Below are positions 34,483-43,839 of a stretch of DNA of 64,000 nt, piece after piece (the first letter of the stretch is position 1; each line of letters starts with the position of its first letter). The notes under the pieces were generated by a model. It was not told where the DNA came from. It ran no database searches and was given only the letters and a program-made list of their open reading frames with translations. This DNA comes from Aspidapion aeneum (lineage: Eukaryota > Arthropoda > Insecta > Coleoptera > Brentidae). The translations under genes were made by a program, and so were the position numbers. The stretch spans positions 1 to 64,000 of the forward strand of contig CAUYVT010000074.1 of NCBI GenBank assembly GCA_963576565.1, read 5' to 3'.

Positions 34483-34640
34483 TAGCTCAGTCATATTAGG
34501 AATTAACCTGGAAAAAAATATGTGTAAACTGGATTTTTGTTTTTATGGACAATCAGTTTTTTGCGATTTTCTCAAAAACTTTTTCAAAAAAGTCAAGAAA
34601 TCAAATATACGCAAAATGATTCGGTCTATATTGTCACGCT
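34483..34640 (+). repeat. fragment of foldback family F4
   Basis: TATAGCTCAGTCATATTAGGAATT onwards matches the terminal arm of 41994-43688, including GGATTTTTGTTT, TTTTGCGATTTTCTC and AAAAAAGTCAAGA. Confidence 0.65.
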
Positions 34641-35097
34641 ATTTTTGTGACGAGGGGTAGCTCAGTAAGAGGTCACGTCAAAAAATGCCATCTCTAAAGA
34701 ACGATGGACAGGCGCATACGCCTAAATACGTCACATTGAACGTTTGCGAGATGTTTTAGTTAAATAAAAATATGCCTGGCAGGCGAGGATGAGAAGGGCA
34801 ACGTCACCCGAGTTAATTCGTGCCCTTTCTAGGGACGTTAATTTAGGTGGGTTTCAAACCCTTGGTAAAACCCTTTCTTCGAAAAGAGTAAAAAAATACA
34901 GAACAAAGTTTAATACATGTATTTTTTTTATATACAAAACCTAACTATAATTATAAAAAGTGCCCAAAATAACCCTGTTTATAATCAAAAAATGGCCCTG
35001 GCCCCCAAATGAATTAATATTTCGCCCTTTGGTACCTACCAAAAATTAGTGAAAAAAATGACGTCTGAGATTAACGTCGATAGGGCCTTTTTAAATG
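34641..35097. other. no gene recognised
   Basis: Unassigned; a mixed GC stretch at 34650-34860. Confidence 0.4.
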
Positions 35098-35683
35098 TAG
35101 ATTTACTCAGGAATTGGCCGGCGTAAGAGAGGTAGAGCTCGTATGGGTCCCAGGCCACGTGGGAGTCCCCGGAAACGAGAAAGCGGACAGACTCGCCAGG
35201 AGAGGATCCCAGCAGAAATGCGTCGGGCCAGAACCGTTCCTGGGGCTCACAAGAGGGCAAATGAAGTCGGCCCGAACAGAGTGGACCCAGAAAGAAATAC
35301 AAAGGGAGTGGACCAACACAGGAAACGCCAGACAGGCGAAGAAGTATGTGACAGGCTACAGCAAATCCCGTAGGGACTGGCTGCTCCGTAGAACACGAAG
35401 AGAGGTGGGAGCCATAGTGGGAGTCCTGACCGGACACTGCGTCCTACAAGGACACCTGGCAAAGATGAGAGTAAAGGAGGACGCGACGTGCGAGCGATGT
35501 TGGGCCGAAGACGAGACCTCGGCGCATTTTCTCTCATCATGTGAAGCATACAAGGAGGCAAGAATAGAGGTATTCGAAGAGGAAGCCTTTGAGACGGAGG
35601 ACCTTCTGAATCTGAGGTGGTCCGATATTCTGGCCTTTGTACAGAAGACGGGCAGATTCCTAAACGAAAGAAGGACGCAGTAG
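35098..35683 (+). pseudogene. I/R1-type LINE: end of RNase H and C-terminal zinc-binding region
   Basis: 5'-truncated but open fragment (readable from about 35098, first ATG 35114). ELVWVPGHVGVPGNEKADRL near 35132 is the C-terminal part of an RNase H domain with the conserved His and Asp. It continues with GVLTGHCVLQGHL and a CERCWAEDETSAHFLSSC Cys/His tail near 35488. These domains follow the RT in R1/I/Loa-type elements and help remove the RNA template. Markedly GC-rich compared with its surroundings, which suggests a young insertion. The 3' end runs into an ACT repeat. Confidence 0.85.
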
Positions 35684-35751
35684 GGGGGATGCCCGGGGGT
35701 TGGCGAAAAGGGCGCTTCATGTGCCCAGTCGCCAGGCCTAGAGCCTACCCC

Positions 35752-35771
35752 ACACTACTACTACTACTACA
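35752..35771 (+). repeat. (ACT)n tail of the LINE
   Basis: Short CTACTACTACTAC tract ends the GC-rich LINE fragment, as expected for a microsatellite-tailed LINE. Confidence 0.7.
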
Positions 35772-35774
35772 TTT

Positions 35775-35900
35775 AGTTTGTTTAAACCACTTTGTCCCAT
35801 TAAAGGTTAGTGAAATACTATTTTTAGCAGTTTGGCTGGACTTTTAAATATAATAAAAGTGTGCACATTTGCGCATATTTTAAAACTATTTGGTGGTCTT
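35775..35900 (+). repeat. repeat shared, inverted, with 42750-42870
   Basis: TTTAGCAGTTTGGCTGGA and AAAAGTGTGCACATTTGCGCA recur complemented inside foldback F4. Confidence 0.65.
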
Positions 35901-35954
35901 CCCCTCCTTCTTTTATTTTGCCAAGGTATTTTTTGTCCAGATCTGGATCTATGA

Positions 35955-36130
35955 GGTGAGTACAGGACGGATACATTAGTTATACACTTTCGTTTTGAGG
36001 TACTGAAGATATTTTTTATTTTTTAATATGTAGCTTAATTTACCGAATCCTGCCTAGGCCAATCTATTCGTCCCTTGATTTCAGCTGTTTGGTTCTCTTT
36101 TGTAGTTTAAACGAAACTGAACTAGCTACC
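35955..36130 (-). pseudogene. family C LINE fragment, minus strand
   Basis: Complement of 7215-7345 plus downstream: ATCTTCAGTACCTCAAAACG, ACTAATGTATCCGTCCTGTACTC and the AACCAAACAGCTGAAATCAA block. Too short and broken to code. Confidence 0.75.
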
Positions 36131-36578
36131 AATTCCACTGTCCTTATTAGGCCGAGCTGGCTTGAATGATGTTGACGTCATACCGTTTGGGACCAATCAG
36201 TGCGGGTCAGGTTTTCAAAAACGGGAAAAAATTTCAAAAAGATATCCAACTCATAGTTTCTCCAAATAGAGCTAAAAACTTGCTGGTCAACATATTTTGT
36301 TAAAGAGTTTTTAAAATATTTACTTTATATAATCTTTTTTAACTTTTTTTTTCAACCTGCAGTATATTTTTTTTAACGGAGAGTGTCACGTTACAAACGG
36401 TTCCTATCGGAAAACTTTTCAATCCCACAAAAAGACCGGAAAAGGACCAAGAGACCGGAAAATGGAATGTAATTTACGGTTTATTTTTTAGTTAAGTTGG
36501 GCATCACTTCTGTCAACAGTAGTAGTAGTAGTGGGGGAGTGACCCGTAGCAGCAGTGCGAGGTCTTTTCGTGTCCATC
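36131..36578. other. no gene recognised
   Basis: Unassigned; a GTA repeat at 36519-36532 could be the inverted tail of an (ACT)n-tailed LINE. Confidence 0.4.
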
Positions 36579-37628
36579 CAAATACGTTATAGCATAAATA
36601 CATGTTCAAAGAATCAAAAAGTGAAGCGCTCATAGTTGCCTTTGGAAACAATGGCAAATTTAAATTCGCGGATGCGAATTTTTAAGTACGCATGCGTGTG
36701 TTTTGTCATGTAGACACGCAGCTGCTATGTGTGTGGAGGCCATATTGACATTTTGCGGTGTTTTGCATTTGTCGTGTAAAATTATGTCTTTTTCTGCAAA
36801 AAATGGAAAACAATTCATGAAAAACATGTGCGGTTTGTGGAAAAATTTCCGGAAGAAGTAAGGGACTGCGTACTAGGTAACTACGTGTATATTTCTTTAT
36901 AATTTGTTAATAAAGTTAAGAGTGGTTTATAGATACCATTAAACACTCTCCATGGTATCCACAATAAATCTGCACGATTAGTTTTAGGAAAACTACAATT
37001 CTAATCCAAAATTTGATCAATTTTCACCCAATCAACTAGTTTTTAGAAAGAAATAATAGACATAACCCTAAAAATTTGAAAACTGCCAAATAATGTAGTG
37101 ACGTAACGTAGTATGTTCCAAAACCACTAAAACTGACGCATACGTAGTAACCGAAATTCTGTCTACCCGAAAAAGAAACATTAAGAATTAAATAGGGGTC
37201 CTGGCTTCAAGCATCGCGTGTGCGAATGTATGGGTAAAATGGATTAAAATCGTAGTTTTCATAAAACTAATTGTGCAGATTTATTGTGGACACCATGAAG
37301 AGTGTTTAATGGTATCTATAAACCACTCTTAACTTTATTAACAAATTATAAAGAAAAATACACGTAGTTACCTAGTACGCACTCCCTTACTTCTTCCGGA
37401 AATTTTTCCACAAACCGCACGTTTTACATGAATTATTTTCCATTTTTTACAGAAAGAAACATAATTTTACACGACAAACGCAAAACACCGCAAAATGTCA
37501 ATATGGCCTCCACCCACATAGCAGTTGTGTGTCTACATGACAAAACACACGCATGCGCTCTTGAAAATTTGAATCCGCGCTTTAATTTTCGATTCTTTGA
37601 ACATGTATTTATGGTTAAACGTATTTGG
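36579..37628. mobile_element. 1.05-kb foldback element F2
   Basis: Left arm 36579 to about 37005 pairs with right arm about 37233-37628, around a ~225-base spacer. The ends read CCAAATACGTT.. and their complement. Internal landmarks pair (GCATGCGTGTGTTTTGTCATG; TTGCGGTGTTTTGC; GGTAACTACGTGTAT). A half copy lies at 10807-11512. The two frames at 37428-37697 and 37433-37639 lie across the arm and are not genes. Confidence 0.85.
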
Positions 37629-37639
37629 CCATTGGTCAA

Positions 37640-38292
37640 GACGAGTCATTTCGCACAACACGCGACCACTCAGTTTGCTATTGGCCGAAGCGTGTGATGT
37701 GGTCGATCACATCGTTCAAGTAGGAGAATAGAGCCCCAGGGATTATAAACAAAACAGTTTTCCGGATGTATTTTTCGCTGTAAAAAGTATCGGTTTGCTT
37801 TTGATTAATGCGCAACGGGCTTGTAAAGTAGCACAAGTACTAAATATACGTAAATAATGTCCATAGAGACAAGGTTACTGCTAAAAGCAATGGTGAGGAA
37901 TGTGCCGATTTTGTTGTCCCATTTAAACATTTTAAACTAATTTTTATTAGTGGATTATCAAAAAACTATTCACTGTAACTGGCGCAATCTGTTCCGAAAA
38001 TGATATAACAAGCATTATAAAAAATCACAACAATATTTGTTTGAAACAAAACCCTCACGTATAAGAAGCCTCGTCTGCGACTCGGCTTTTTAATAACGCT
38101 CGTCTTTTGTTTCAAACAGTGTTTGACAGTAGTAAAAAATAAATATGTATTTATTTTTAGATATCTCTTTAGGTCTTGGGAATGCTAAAAACAAACTTTT
38201 TTGTTTAATTTTTTCTCGAATGAAATTAAATAAATTCATTAAATTAAAACAATTAGCCACGTAATTCAAAACAGGCGGTCTACCAATCAGCT
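37640..38292. other. no gene recognised
   Basis: 37645-37725 repeats 28645-28735; the remainder is AT-rich and unassigned. Confidence 0.4.
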
Positions 38293-38318
38293 GCAAGTGA
38301 CGTCACAAAACAGTAAAC
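38293..38318 (+). promoter_or_regulatory. CRE-type motif, left member of an inverted pair
   Basis: GCAAGTGACGTCACAAAACAG followed by TAAAC. TGACGTCA is the CREB/ATF site. The inverted partner is at 39462-39487, with about 21 of 26 bases matching. It lies ~125 bases upstream of the reading frame at 38444. Confidence 0.5.
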
Positions 38319-38443
38319 GCCTCGAACAAACCTATTTTCTGTGTTTTTTTCTTATGGATGGTAATGTTTGCTTTGGTTTAAAGTTCCAATTATCGTCCTA
38401 AATTAGATTTTATTTTGTGTTTTGCTTATAAAAAAGATTTTTA

Positions 38444-38571
38444 ATGGAAAACGGATTCTCCAAAGCCGATAGGTCCAACTTGCCAATGCTGAATTCCTTT
38501 ATGGTGGCAGGCTTCTTTGCCAACAACAGTGATTTTTGTTCTGCGGAATTTAGAAATGTTAAAATATGGAT
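38444..38571 (+). CDS. first exon of a SWIM/YqaJ-like transposon-associated protein (candidate)
   Basis: ATG at 38444 opens 42 codons ending at a consensus donor (GGAT/GTAAGT at 38572). The sequence FSKADRSNLPMLNSFMVAGF followed by FANNSDFCSAEFRNVK resembles, from memory, the N-terminus of repetitive insect proteins that carry a SWIM zinc finger and a YqaJ-type exonuclease domain. Those later domains are not found in this window, so only the first exon survives. The CRE-type motif upstream and the inward-facing THAP-like exon at 39396 suggest a common element. Could also be an unrelated host exon. Confidence 0.45.
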
Positions 38572-38900
38572 GTAAGTATTCGATGAGTTGTTTTGTATAT
38601 GTATAACTGAAAGTTTTTTTTACGATATTCTTCGCCTACTTTTACTCATTTAGATTTTGAGGTTACGTTATATGTTTTGCTTTTTTGTTTAATATGCCAC
38701 TTACAATAGATTCAATTAAATACCCAATCATTATTATTTTAATCATTAAGAAACAATCAAAAATTGCTTTTTTGGGCAGCTGTAATAATAAATTAATTCA
38801 CAGAAAAATAAACAAAAATAAAAATCATGAAATAAACCGAGGGGGGGACAGGTAGGCAAAAAGTATACAACGACCAGCAATACTTGAAGTACTGCATAGG
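38572..38900. other. presumed intron, AT-rich
   Basis: Follows the donor at 38572; no acceptor with a matching exon was recognised. Confidence 0.3.
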
Positions 38901-39080
38901 TTACACTGTATAGTCCTGCCTAGGTACTGCCTAGTCCTGCCTATGCAGTGCCTAGTCTTGCATATGCACTGCTCAGTCCTACATTTAGCCTGCTTATGCA
39001 CTACCTAATCCTGCATTTAGAGGTCGGTACTCCCTAGTCCTGCCTAATAACTGCCTAGCATCGCCTAAAAATTTGTACAC
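38900..39080 (+). repeat. minisatellite of TGCCTAGTCC-type units
   Basis: Imperfect repeats of about 10-25 bases built on CTGCCTAGTCCTGCCTA with variants TGCATTTAG and TATGCACTGC. Between the two convergent exons. Confidence 0.75.
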
Positions 39081-39213
39081 CTTTCTGCCTATTATAGTTG
39101 TTCACCCCTTGTAATAAATATAACCTTAAAAATTTTATCGTCATTTATGAAATAGTTATGTATATTATAGACAACGTGAGGAAAATTAATAGAAACAATT
39201 TAGTTATACTTAC

Positions 39214-39396
39214 ATCAAAGTAATCTTTACAAATGTAAAGTGAAGATGTATTTGATAAGGCCCTTTGGTCTCTTCGAGCAAGTTATAGCCACTTTTTCCG
39301 TTCTTTTACTGCTGTAGGCACATGAATAAATAGTTTTTCAGGTGTTTTTATGATAGTATTCGAACACTGAGGCACTACACACCACTTATAGGACAT
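39214..39396 (-). pseudogene. THAP zinc-finger exon with an internal stop
   Basis: Minus strand, ATG at 39396-39394, ending at a consensus donor (GAT/GTAAGT, exon end 39214). It reads MSYKWCVVPQCSNT..KLFIHVP, then KERKKWL, a stop (TAA), and in the same frame LARRDQRALSN..LYICKDYF. This is the THAP layout: Cys-x4-Cys at residues 6 and 11, F..P, a central Trp, then Cys-x2-His expected near the end. The last ligand is Tyr instead of His (CKDYF), and the stop replaces what is usually a Gln codon (one C-to-T change). THAP domains bind DNA and occur in P-type and Kolobok transposases. An upstream in-frame ATG at 39483 exists, but the MSYKWC start fits the family better. Confidence 0.7.
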
Positions 39397-39461
39397 TTTT
39401 TTACATAAAAAACATAGACCAAAAACAAATAAACACTTGAATGCCGTGTATCTGTCCGCGA

Positions 39462-39487
39462 GTTTACTGCGCTGTGACGTCAATGCA
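39462..39487 (-). promoter_or_regulatory. CRE-type motif, right member of an inverted pair
   Basis: On the plus strand GTTTACTGCGCTGTGACGTC then AATGC: the complement of the motif at 38293-38318. It lies about 65 bases upstream of the THAP-like start on the minus strand. Confidence 0.5.
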
Positions 39488-39499
39488 ACGCCATGCTAG

Positions 39500-40974
39500 A
39501 AATGAGCGTTTTAGCGGCAAATTCAAATCGGAAATTAGAATACTTGATTTTAAATGTAGTCATGATTAAATATACTATTTTAATAATTTTGCATAGCCAA
39601 TTAGGGATCTATGTATCATTCTAAACTCTTTTCTAAAATTTGTCAAATACACTATTACTTGTCAACTCATTTTTCCAAATTTTTTCGTATAAATTAGATA
39701 CACTTGTGATATTACCCCCGACAAAATTATTGTATATCATATATATCATTTTATAAGTTGTTAAATTTGAAAGCGTTGTTTTTTCGCAAGGAAAGCATGG
39801 GGAACAGAAAAGGGAAAGAAAAGATAAAGGGCTGAAATATCAGGAAGGCTTATGTAAGAAAATTATTTTAAAACCATATTCCAGCCACGCTTGTAAATAT
39901 TTGTTGTCCTCCAAACGCAATACAAACAGATTCGCCACTTCTCTGTCTGTTTTTTATGTAAATATTTGCAGATTGTTGCTTGTTTCTGTTTATATTGCCC
40001 CTTTCCGCCATTACGTTTATTGCACCGGCACGTACATGAAAGGAGTAATGGGAATAGTTGCCCCTAAATGAAGCAATAATCTTAATAACAAAATCCTTCT
40101 ATATCCGCTTAGCCACGAAAAATTTTTTTCTTTATTCACGGGTATACTTTTTGCAAAGTCAGTTGAACAAAGATAAAAGCCGACCATCGGCATATCCTTT
40201 AAAAAAAGTGACATGGGCGGCGGTAGATATACTCATGAAAATTATTTCATTTAATTATGGCGTAAACTAAAGAAATAAAAATAGATAATAAAACTTTCTA
40301 TTCCTACACCTACAGAAACGACACTGATTTATTTTCTAACTCTGCATACTACCGACTAAAGGGGTCCCGAAACGAACACCTGAAAGCAATTAAAAGCGCA
40401 TCTCAAAAAAAATCTGCCAATCAGGTGCCGTCCATCCACCTGGCCTCGGTCTGTCGGAAAACAAATACTTTGTGGTCAGACCGCAAAGAGCCACGCCTTT
40501 TCTCTGTCGGTAGGGTTGAAATTATACCAGGAAGATTTTATATGAATTTGGATAACTTTCGAAGGGCAGAATAAAGCAAAATTTCATGAAATCGATAGAA
40601 CCCCGTATTAGGAGTTATTCAAGTGACTTGCAAAAACTATACTAAACTTTACGTTTGTAGTTCTTTGGGTTTGGGCTCAAACTTCGCAGACACGACATAA
40701 AACGTCGCGAAGGCGGCCAAAATGCAATATTTAAAGGACAAATTATGTCACGGTCATGGGAACTATTTTTTGTCCTGCCTGCCTGCCTTTTGTTCTGGGA
40801 GTTTCTTTTGTATTCGGTAGATGTCGCCACTTTTGTAAAAAGCGTACGGTATAGCGACCATTATTATTCGTTTCTCTTACCAATATCGTAAGATGTGATT
40901 TATATATATTTCTGGTATAAACTGCGTATATCAAGGACTATACTACCATATCGATTTAGAACATTTGTTCTCCA
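39500..40974. other. no gene recognised
   Basis: 40109-40150 (TTAGCCACGAAAA and TTCACGGGTATAC) resembles the ends of the hammerhead-bearing element at 30189-30808. Short frames at 40017-40934 show no domain. Confidence 0.4.
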
Positions 40975-41142
40975 CCTCGTTCGATTCTGACAATCAACTT
41001 ATGTCAGGTTTTTTTGACTCATTGATCTGTAGATTGACTGTTGCCTTTCTAGTTTAGGACGCCCTCTTTTTCTACGTCCTATTGGTTGCCATTTTAAGAC
41101 CTGCTATGGTAATCTTTCGTCGTTCATCCATTGTACATTAGA
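40975..41142 (-). pseudogene. family B LINE C-terminal fragment, minus strand
   Basis: Complement reads the MNDERLPKQ-like to KRGRP-like region (ATGGATGAACGACGAAAG at 41131 leftwards, AAGAGGGCGTCCTAAACTAG at 41076). It abuts a plus-strand copy head to head. Confidence 0.7.
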
Positions 41143-41715
41143 TAGAGAGTTAGATAAATAATATTTCCATGCAATGCGTATGTGTACTTGGGTGTCATAT
41201 TTGATAAGACAGGAACAGACTGTAAAGAACTGGGAAAAATAATACTAAAACCAAAAAAGGTTATTGAATGTCTAAACAGTATTTTGTGGAGCAGAGAGAT
41301 AAAAAAAAATGTAAAATTATACATATATGAAACAATGATGAAAATCACGCTGTTGTATAGAATAAAGACTTGTCGCGTAACAGAAAACAACAAATCAAAA
41401 ATGGAAAGTGTCAAAATGGGTGCAATATCTAGAACTGAACTCATAAGAAATGAGATCATAAAAGCAGGAATGAGAATGGAGGGAAGCATAACGGATGACA
41501 TCACTAAAAGACATCTGATATGGTACGGCCAGGTACAACGGATGAACGACGAAATATTAACAAAGCAGGTCCTAGGATGGCAACCAATAGGGCGCAAAAA
41601 AAGAGGGCGTCCTAAACGGGAATGGCAACAGTCAATCCAAAGATCAATAAGTAAAAAAAAAATACAGATGATTGTCAGGATCGAGGGAGGTGGAGAATAG
41701 GCGCCGGACAACGTA
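41143..41715 (+). pseudogene. family B LINE, RT thumb and C-terminus
   Basis: 172-codon frame at 41182-41700 starts MYLGVIFDKTGTDCKELGKI and runs through LNSILWSREIK, GSITDDITKRHLIWYGQVQR and a basic tract GRKKRGRPKREWQQS to its stop, which gives the 3' end missing from the copy at 22085-23262. 5'-truncated, lacking the active site. Confidence 0.8.
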
Positions 41716-41993
41716 CAAAAACGTTCTAAACCGTCATAGTAGTAGTACAATATAGAGGAAATGTTATTATCAAATACTCCGCACTCCCTTCAAAACAAAG
41801 GAATACATACGCTACTGTTTAATCAATTTTAATAAAATAAATTTAAATACTGTGACAAAATATCCAGGGTGTTACTGTCGGCGTGTGGCCCGAAACAACA
41901 CGTGAAATATAACAAAAGATTTAAAAGTATAAAGTGCTTTATTTCTTATAATAATTAAATAATGTTCCTCACCGTTGAAATTGTAAATTGTTT
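41716..41993. other. no gene recognised
   Basis: AT-rich spacer. Confidence 0.4.
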
Positions 41994-42011
41994 TATAGCC
42001 CAGTTATATTA

Positions 42012-42142
42012 CACCCGGTTCCCACCTACGACTTTCTCGTGGGTGCCCGCTCACGCGTCACATGATCTCAATATAAAATGTTACGTCAGTCATGTGACGC
42101 GTGCGCGGACACGCACGAGAAAGTCGTAGGTGGGAACTGGGT
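42012..42142. mobile_element. 131-bp palindromic MITE, PIF/Harbinger-like
   Basis: Arms of about 50 bases: CCCGGTTCCCACCTACGACT with TTTCTCGTG, and the complement at the right end. TTA flanks both sides (42009-42011 and 42143-42145), the TWA duplication of PIF/Harbinger. The insertion splits the F4 terminal arm, whose uninterrupted form is seen at 43660-43688. Confidence 0.8.
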
Positions 42143-42972
42143 TTAAGGTGAAAAAATCCTGTAAAAAAAATAGGTGTGCAAGCTGGATTTTTGTTTGATT
42201 ATTCCTTAGCATCTGTGACACATCCCCACAAATTCTCCGCCAAAATCACCATTGAGCTTGGCTAGATATAAGGGTCCAAAAGTCCTAAAAATCAGTATTT
42301 TGCGGTTTTCTCGAAATCTAATAACTTTTTTAAAAAAAGTCTAGAGAGAACTCGGTCTATAATGCAAAATTTAAAAAACCTAACCCAACATGTTAAACAA
42401 TATATTTGTAAAAAATATTTTTTCCTACCCTGTAGTTAACTTGTTTTAAAATTTTAATACTTTATGACATTAAGGTTGATCCCCATTTCTATAAAACACC
42501 ATGTACTAAAATTTAGTTTTTGTTTCTTAAAAGTTAAACAACTTTGAGTAAGGCTTAGGCCAATGGTCAATAATTTTTGGACCGCCAATGGGACTTGGAA
42601 AAAAATATTTTTGTACAAGTAAGCACTGTATGAAAAAAAAGCGTACATAAAAAAGTTTAGTTAATACTGGCCGGACCACCATTGGGATTTTGAAAATTTA
42701 ATTTTTATACAATTAGGAACGGTACGACACAAAACATATTAAACTTCTGGGTAGAAACAGCTTTAAAATATGCGCAAATGTGCACACTTTTAATATATTT
42801 GAATTTCCAGCCAAACTGCTAAAAATATTGTTTCACAAAACTTTAATGGGACAAAGGGGTTTAAATAAAAGAAATGTAACCTAAGAGTGGTTTTTTAAGG
42901 GTTTAAAATTATAAACATAAGTACATAAATTTCTACCGAATGGTCATTGTATCATCGTTTTTCCCCAATATC

Positions 42973-43120
42973 ATGGGTGCACCCATGTGGGGGGGGGGGG
43001 GCTCGGGGCCCATTTTTTTTACATATTTTCCACATATTTCATAAAAAAACACAAAAATAGCTTAAAATTCGATATCATGAGGCTCCCCCCCCCAGAGACA
43101 GATTCCTGGGTGCACCACTG
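42973..43120. mobile_element. poly-G MITE, second copy
   Basis: Same family as 1670-1834: ATGGGTGCACCCA with a G run, central CATATTTTCCACATATTTCAT, then CCTGGGTGCACCACTG. No clear target duplication. Confidence 0.75.
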
Positions 43121-43703
43121 TGTATACTAAAAGCTTTAATATCTGTTAAGCTTTTATATGTCGTACAATTCCTAATTGCATAAAAATTAAATTTTCAAAA
43201 TCCCAATGGTGGTCCGGCTAGTATTAACTACTTTCCTAACCTTTACTTAAAGTTGTATAAATTAGATAGATAGACTTTAAAAAAACAAAAAATCAATTTT
43301 AGTAAATGGTGTTCGGTATAAGTGGAGATCAAGCTTAACATTTTGAAAGTATTAATATTTTAAAAAAAGTTACCAACAGAGTAAGGAAAAAATTTTAAAA
43401 AATTTTTTTTCTTAAATATATCTTTGAAAATGTTAGGTTATTTCTTAATTTTATGGTATGGATCATATGATTTCTCGTATTTTTTCGCTCTTGACTTTTT
43501 TTGAAAAAGTTATTAGTTGTCGAGAAAATCGCAAAAAACTCATTTTTAAAACATTTGGGGCCTTATATCTAGCGAAGCTCAAGGAGTATTTTGGCGGAAA
43601 ATATGTGGGGATGTGTCCCAGATGCTAATTATACAAAAATCTTGCACGTATTTTTTTTCAAGTGAATTCCTAATATAACTGGGCTATAATATGGATAATT
43701 TAA

Positions 43704-43820
43704 TTACAACCCTGCCTTTATCAGCACACGCGCCACACTTTCAGCAGCATTGTGATTTTGCCACGTTTTTCCATCAGTGAAACCCAAATAAATTGGACCA
43801 GGGATATTGTGACAAAGCAT
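43704..43820 (-). CDS. 38-codon reading frame, unassigned
   Basis: ATG at 43820, stop TAA at 43704. It reads MLCHNIPGPIYLGFTDGKTW then QNHNAAESVARVLIKAGL. The composition looks protein-like rather than random, but I recognise no family, and there is no convincing upstream or downstream exon. It could be the last exon of an unrecognised gene or a chance frame. Confidence 0.2.
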   Translation of the reverse strand: MLCHNIPGPIYLGFTDGKTWQNHNAAESVARVLIKAGL

Positions 43821-43839
43821 AATATGAATATTAATAAAA

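Larger units (their letters stand above)
41994..43688. mobile_element. 1.7-kb foldback element F4 with nested MITEs
   Basis: Ends TATAGCCCAGTTATATTA (41994) and its complement (43671-43688). 42170-42360 pairs with 43490-43660, and 42662-42750 with 43140-43235, so most of the element is an imperfect palindrome. It carries a Harbinger-type MITE at 42012-42142 and a poly-G MITE at 42973-43120. A fragment of the family lies at 34483-34640. No gene. Confidence 0.8.

Noticed and set aside
35036..35720. Long antisense and alternate frames (133, 157 and 70 codons) opposite the RNase H LINE fragment
   Set aside because: They are shadows of the GC-rich coding strand; the plus frame carries the recognisable RNase H and Cys/His motifs.
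37428..37697. Overlapping frames on both strands within foldback F2
   Set aside because: They lie in an inverted-repeat arm and have no domain; the homologous arm does not conserve them.
40975..41715. 5' inversion (twin priming) of one LINE
   Set aside because: The two oppositely oriented pieces overlap in content, so they must come from two copies.
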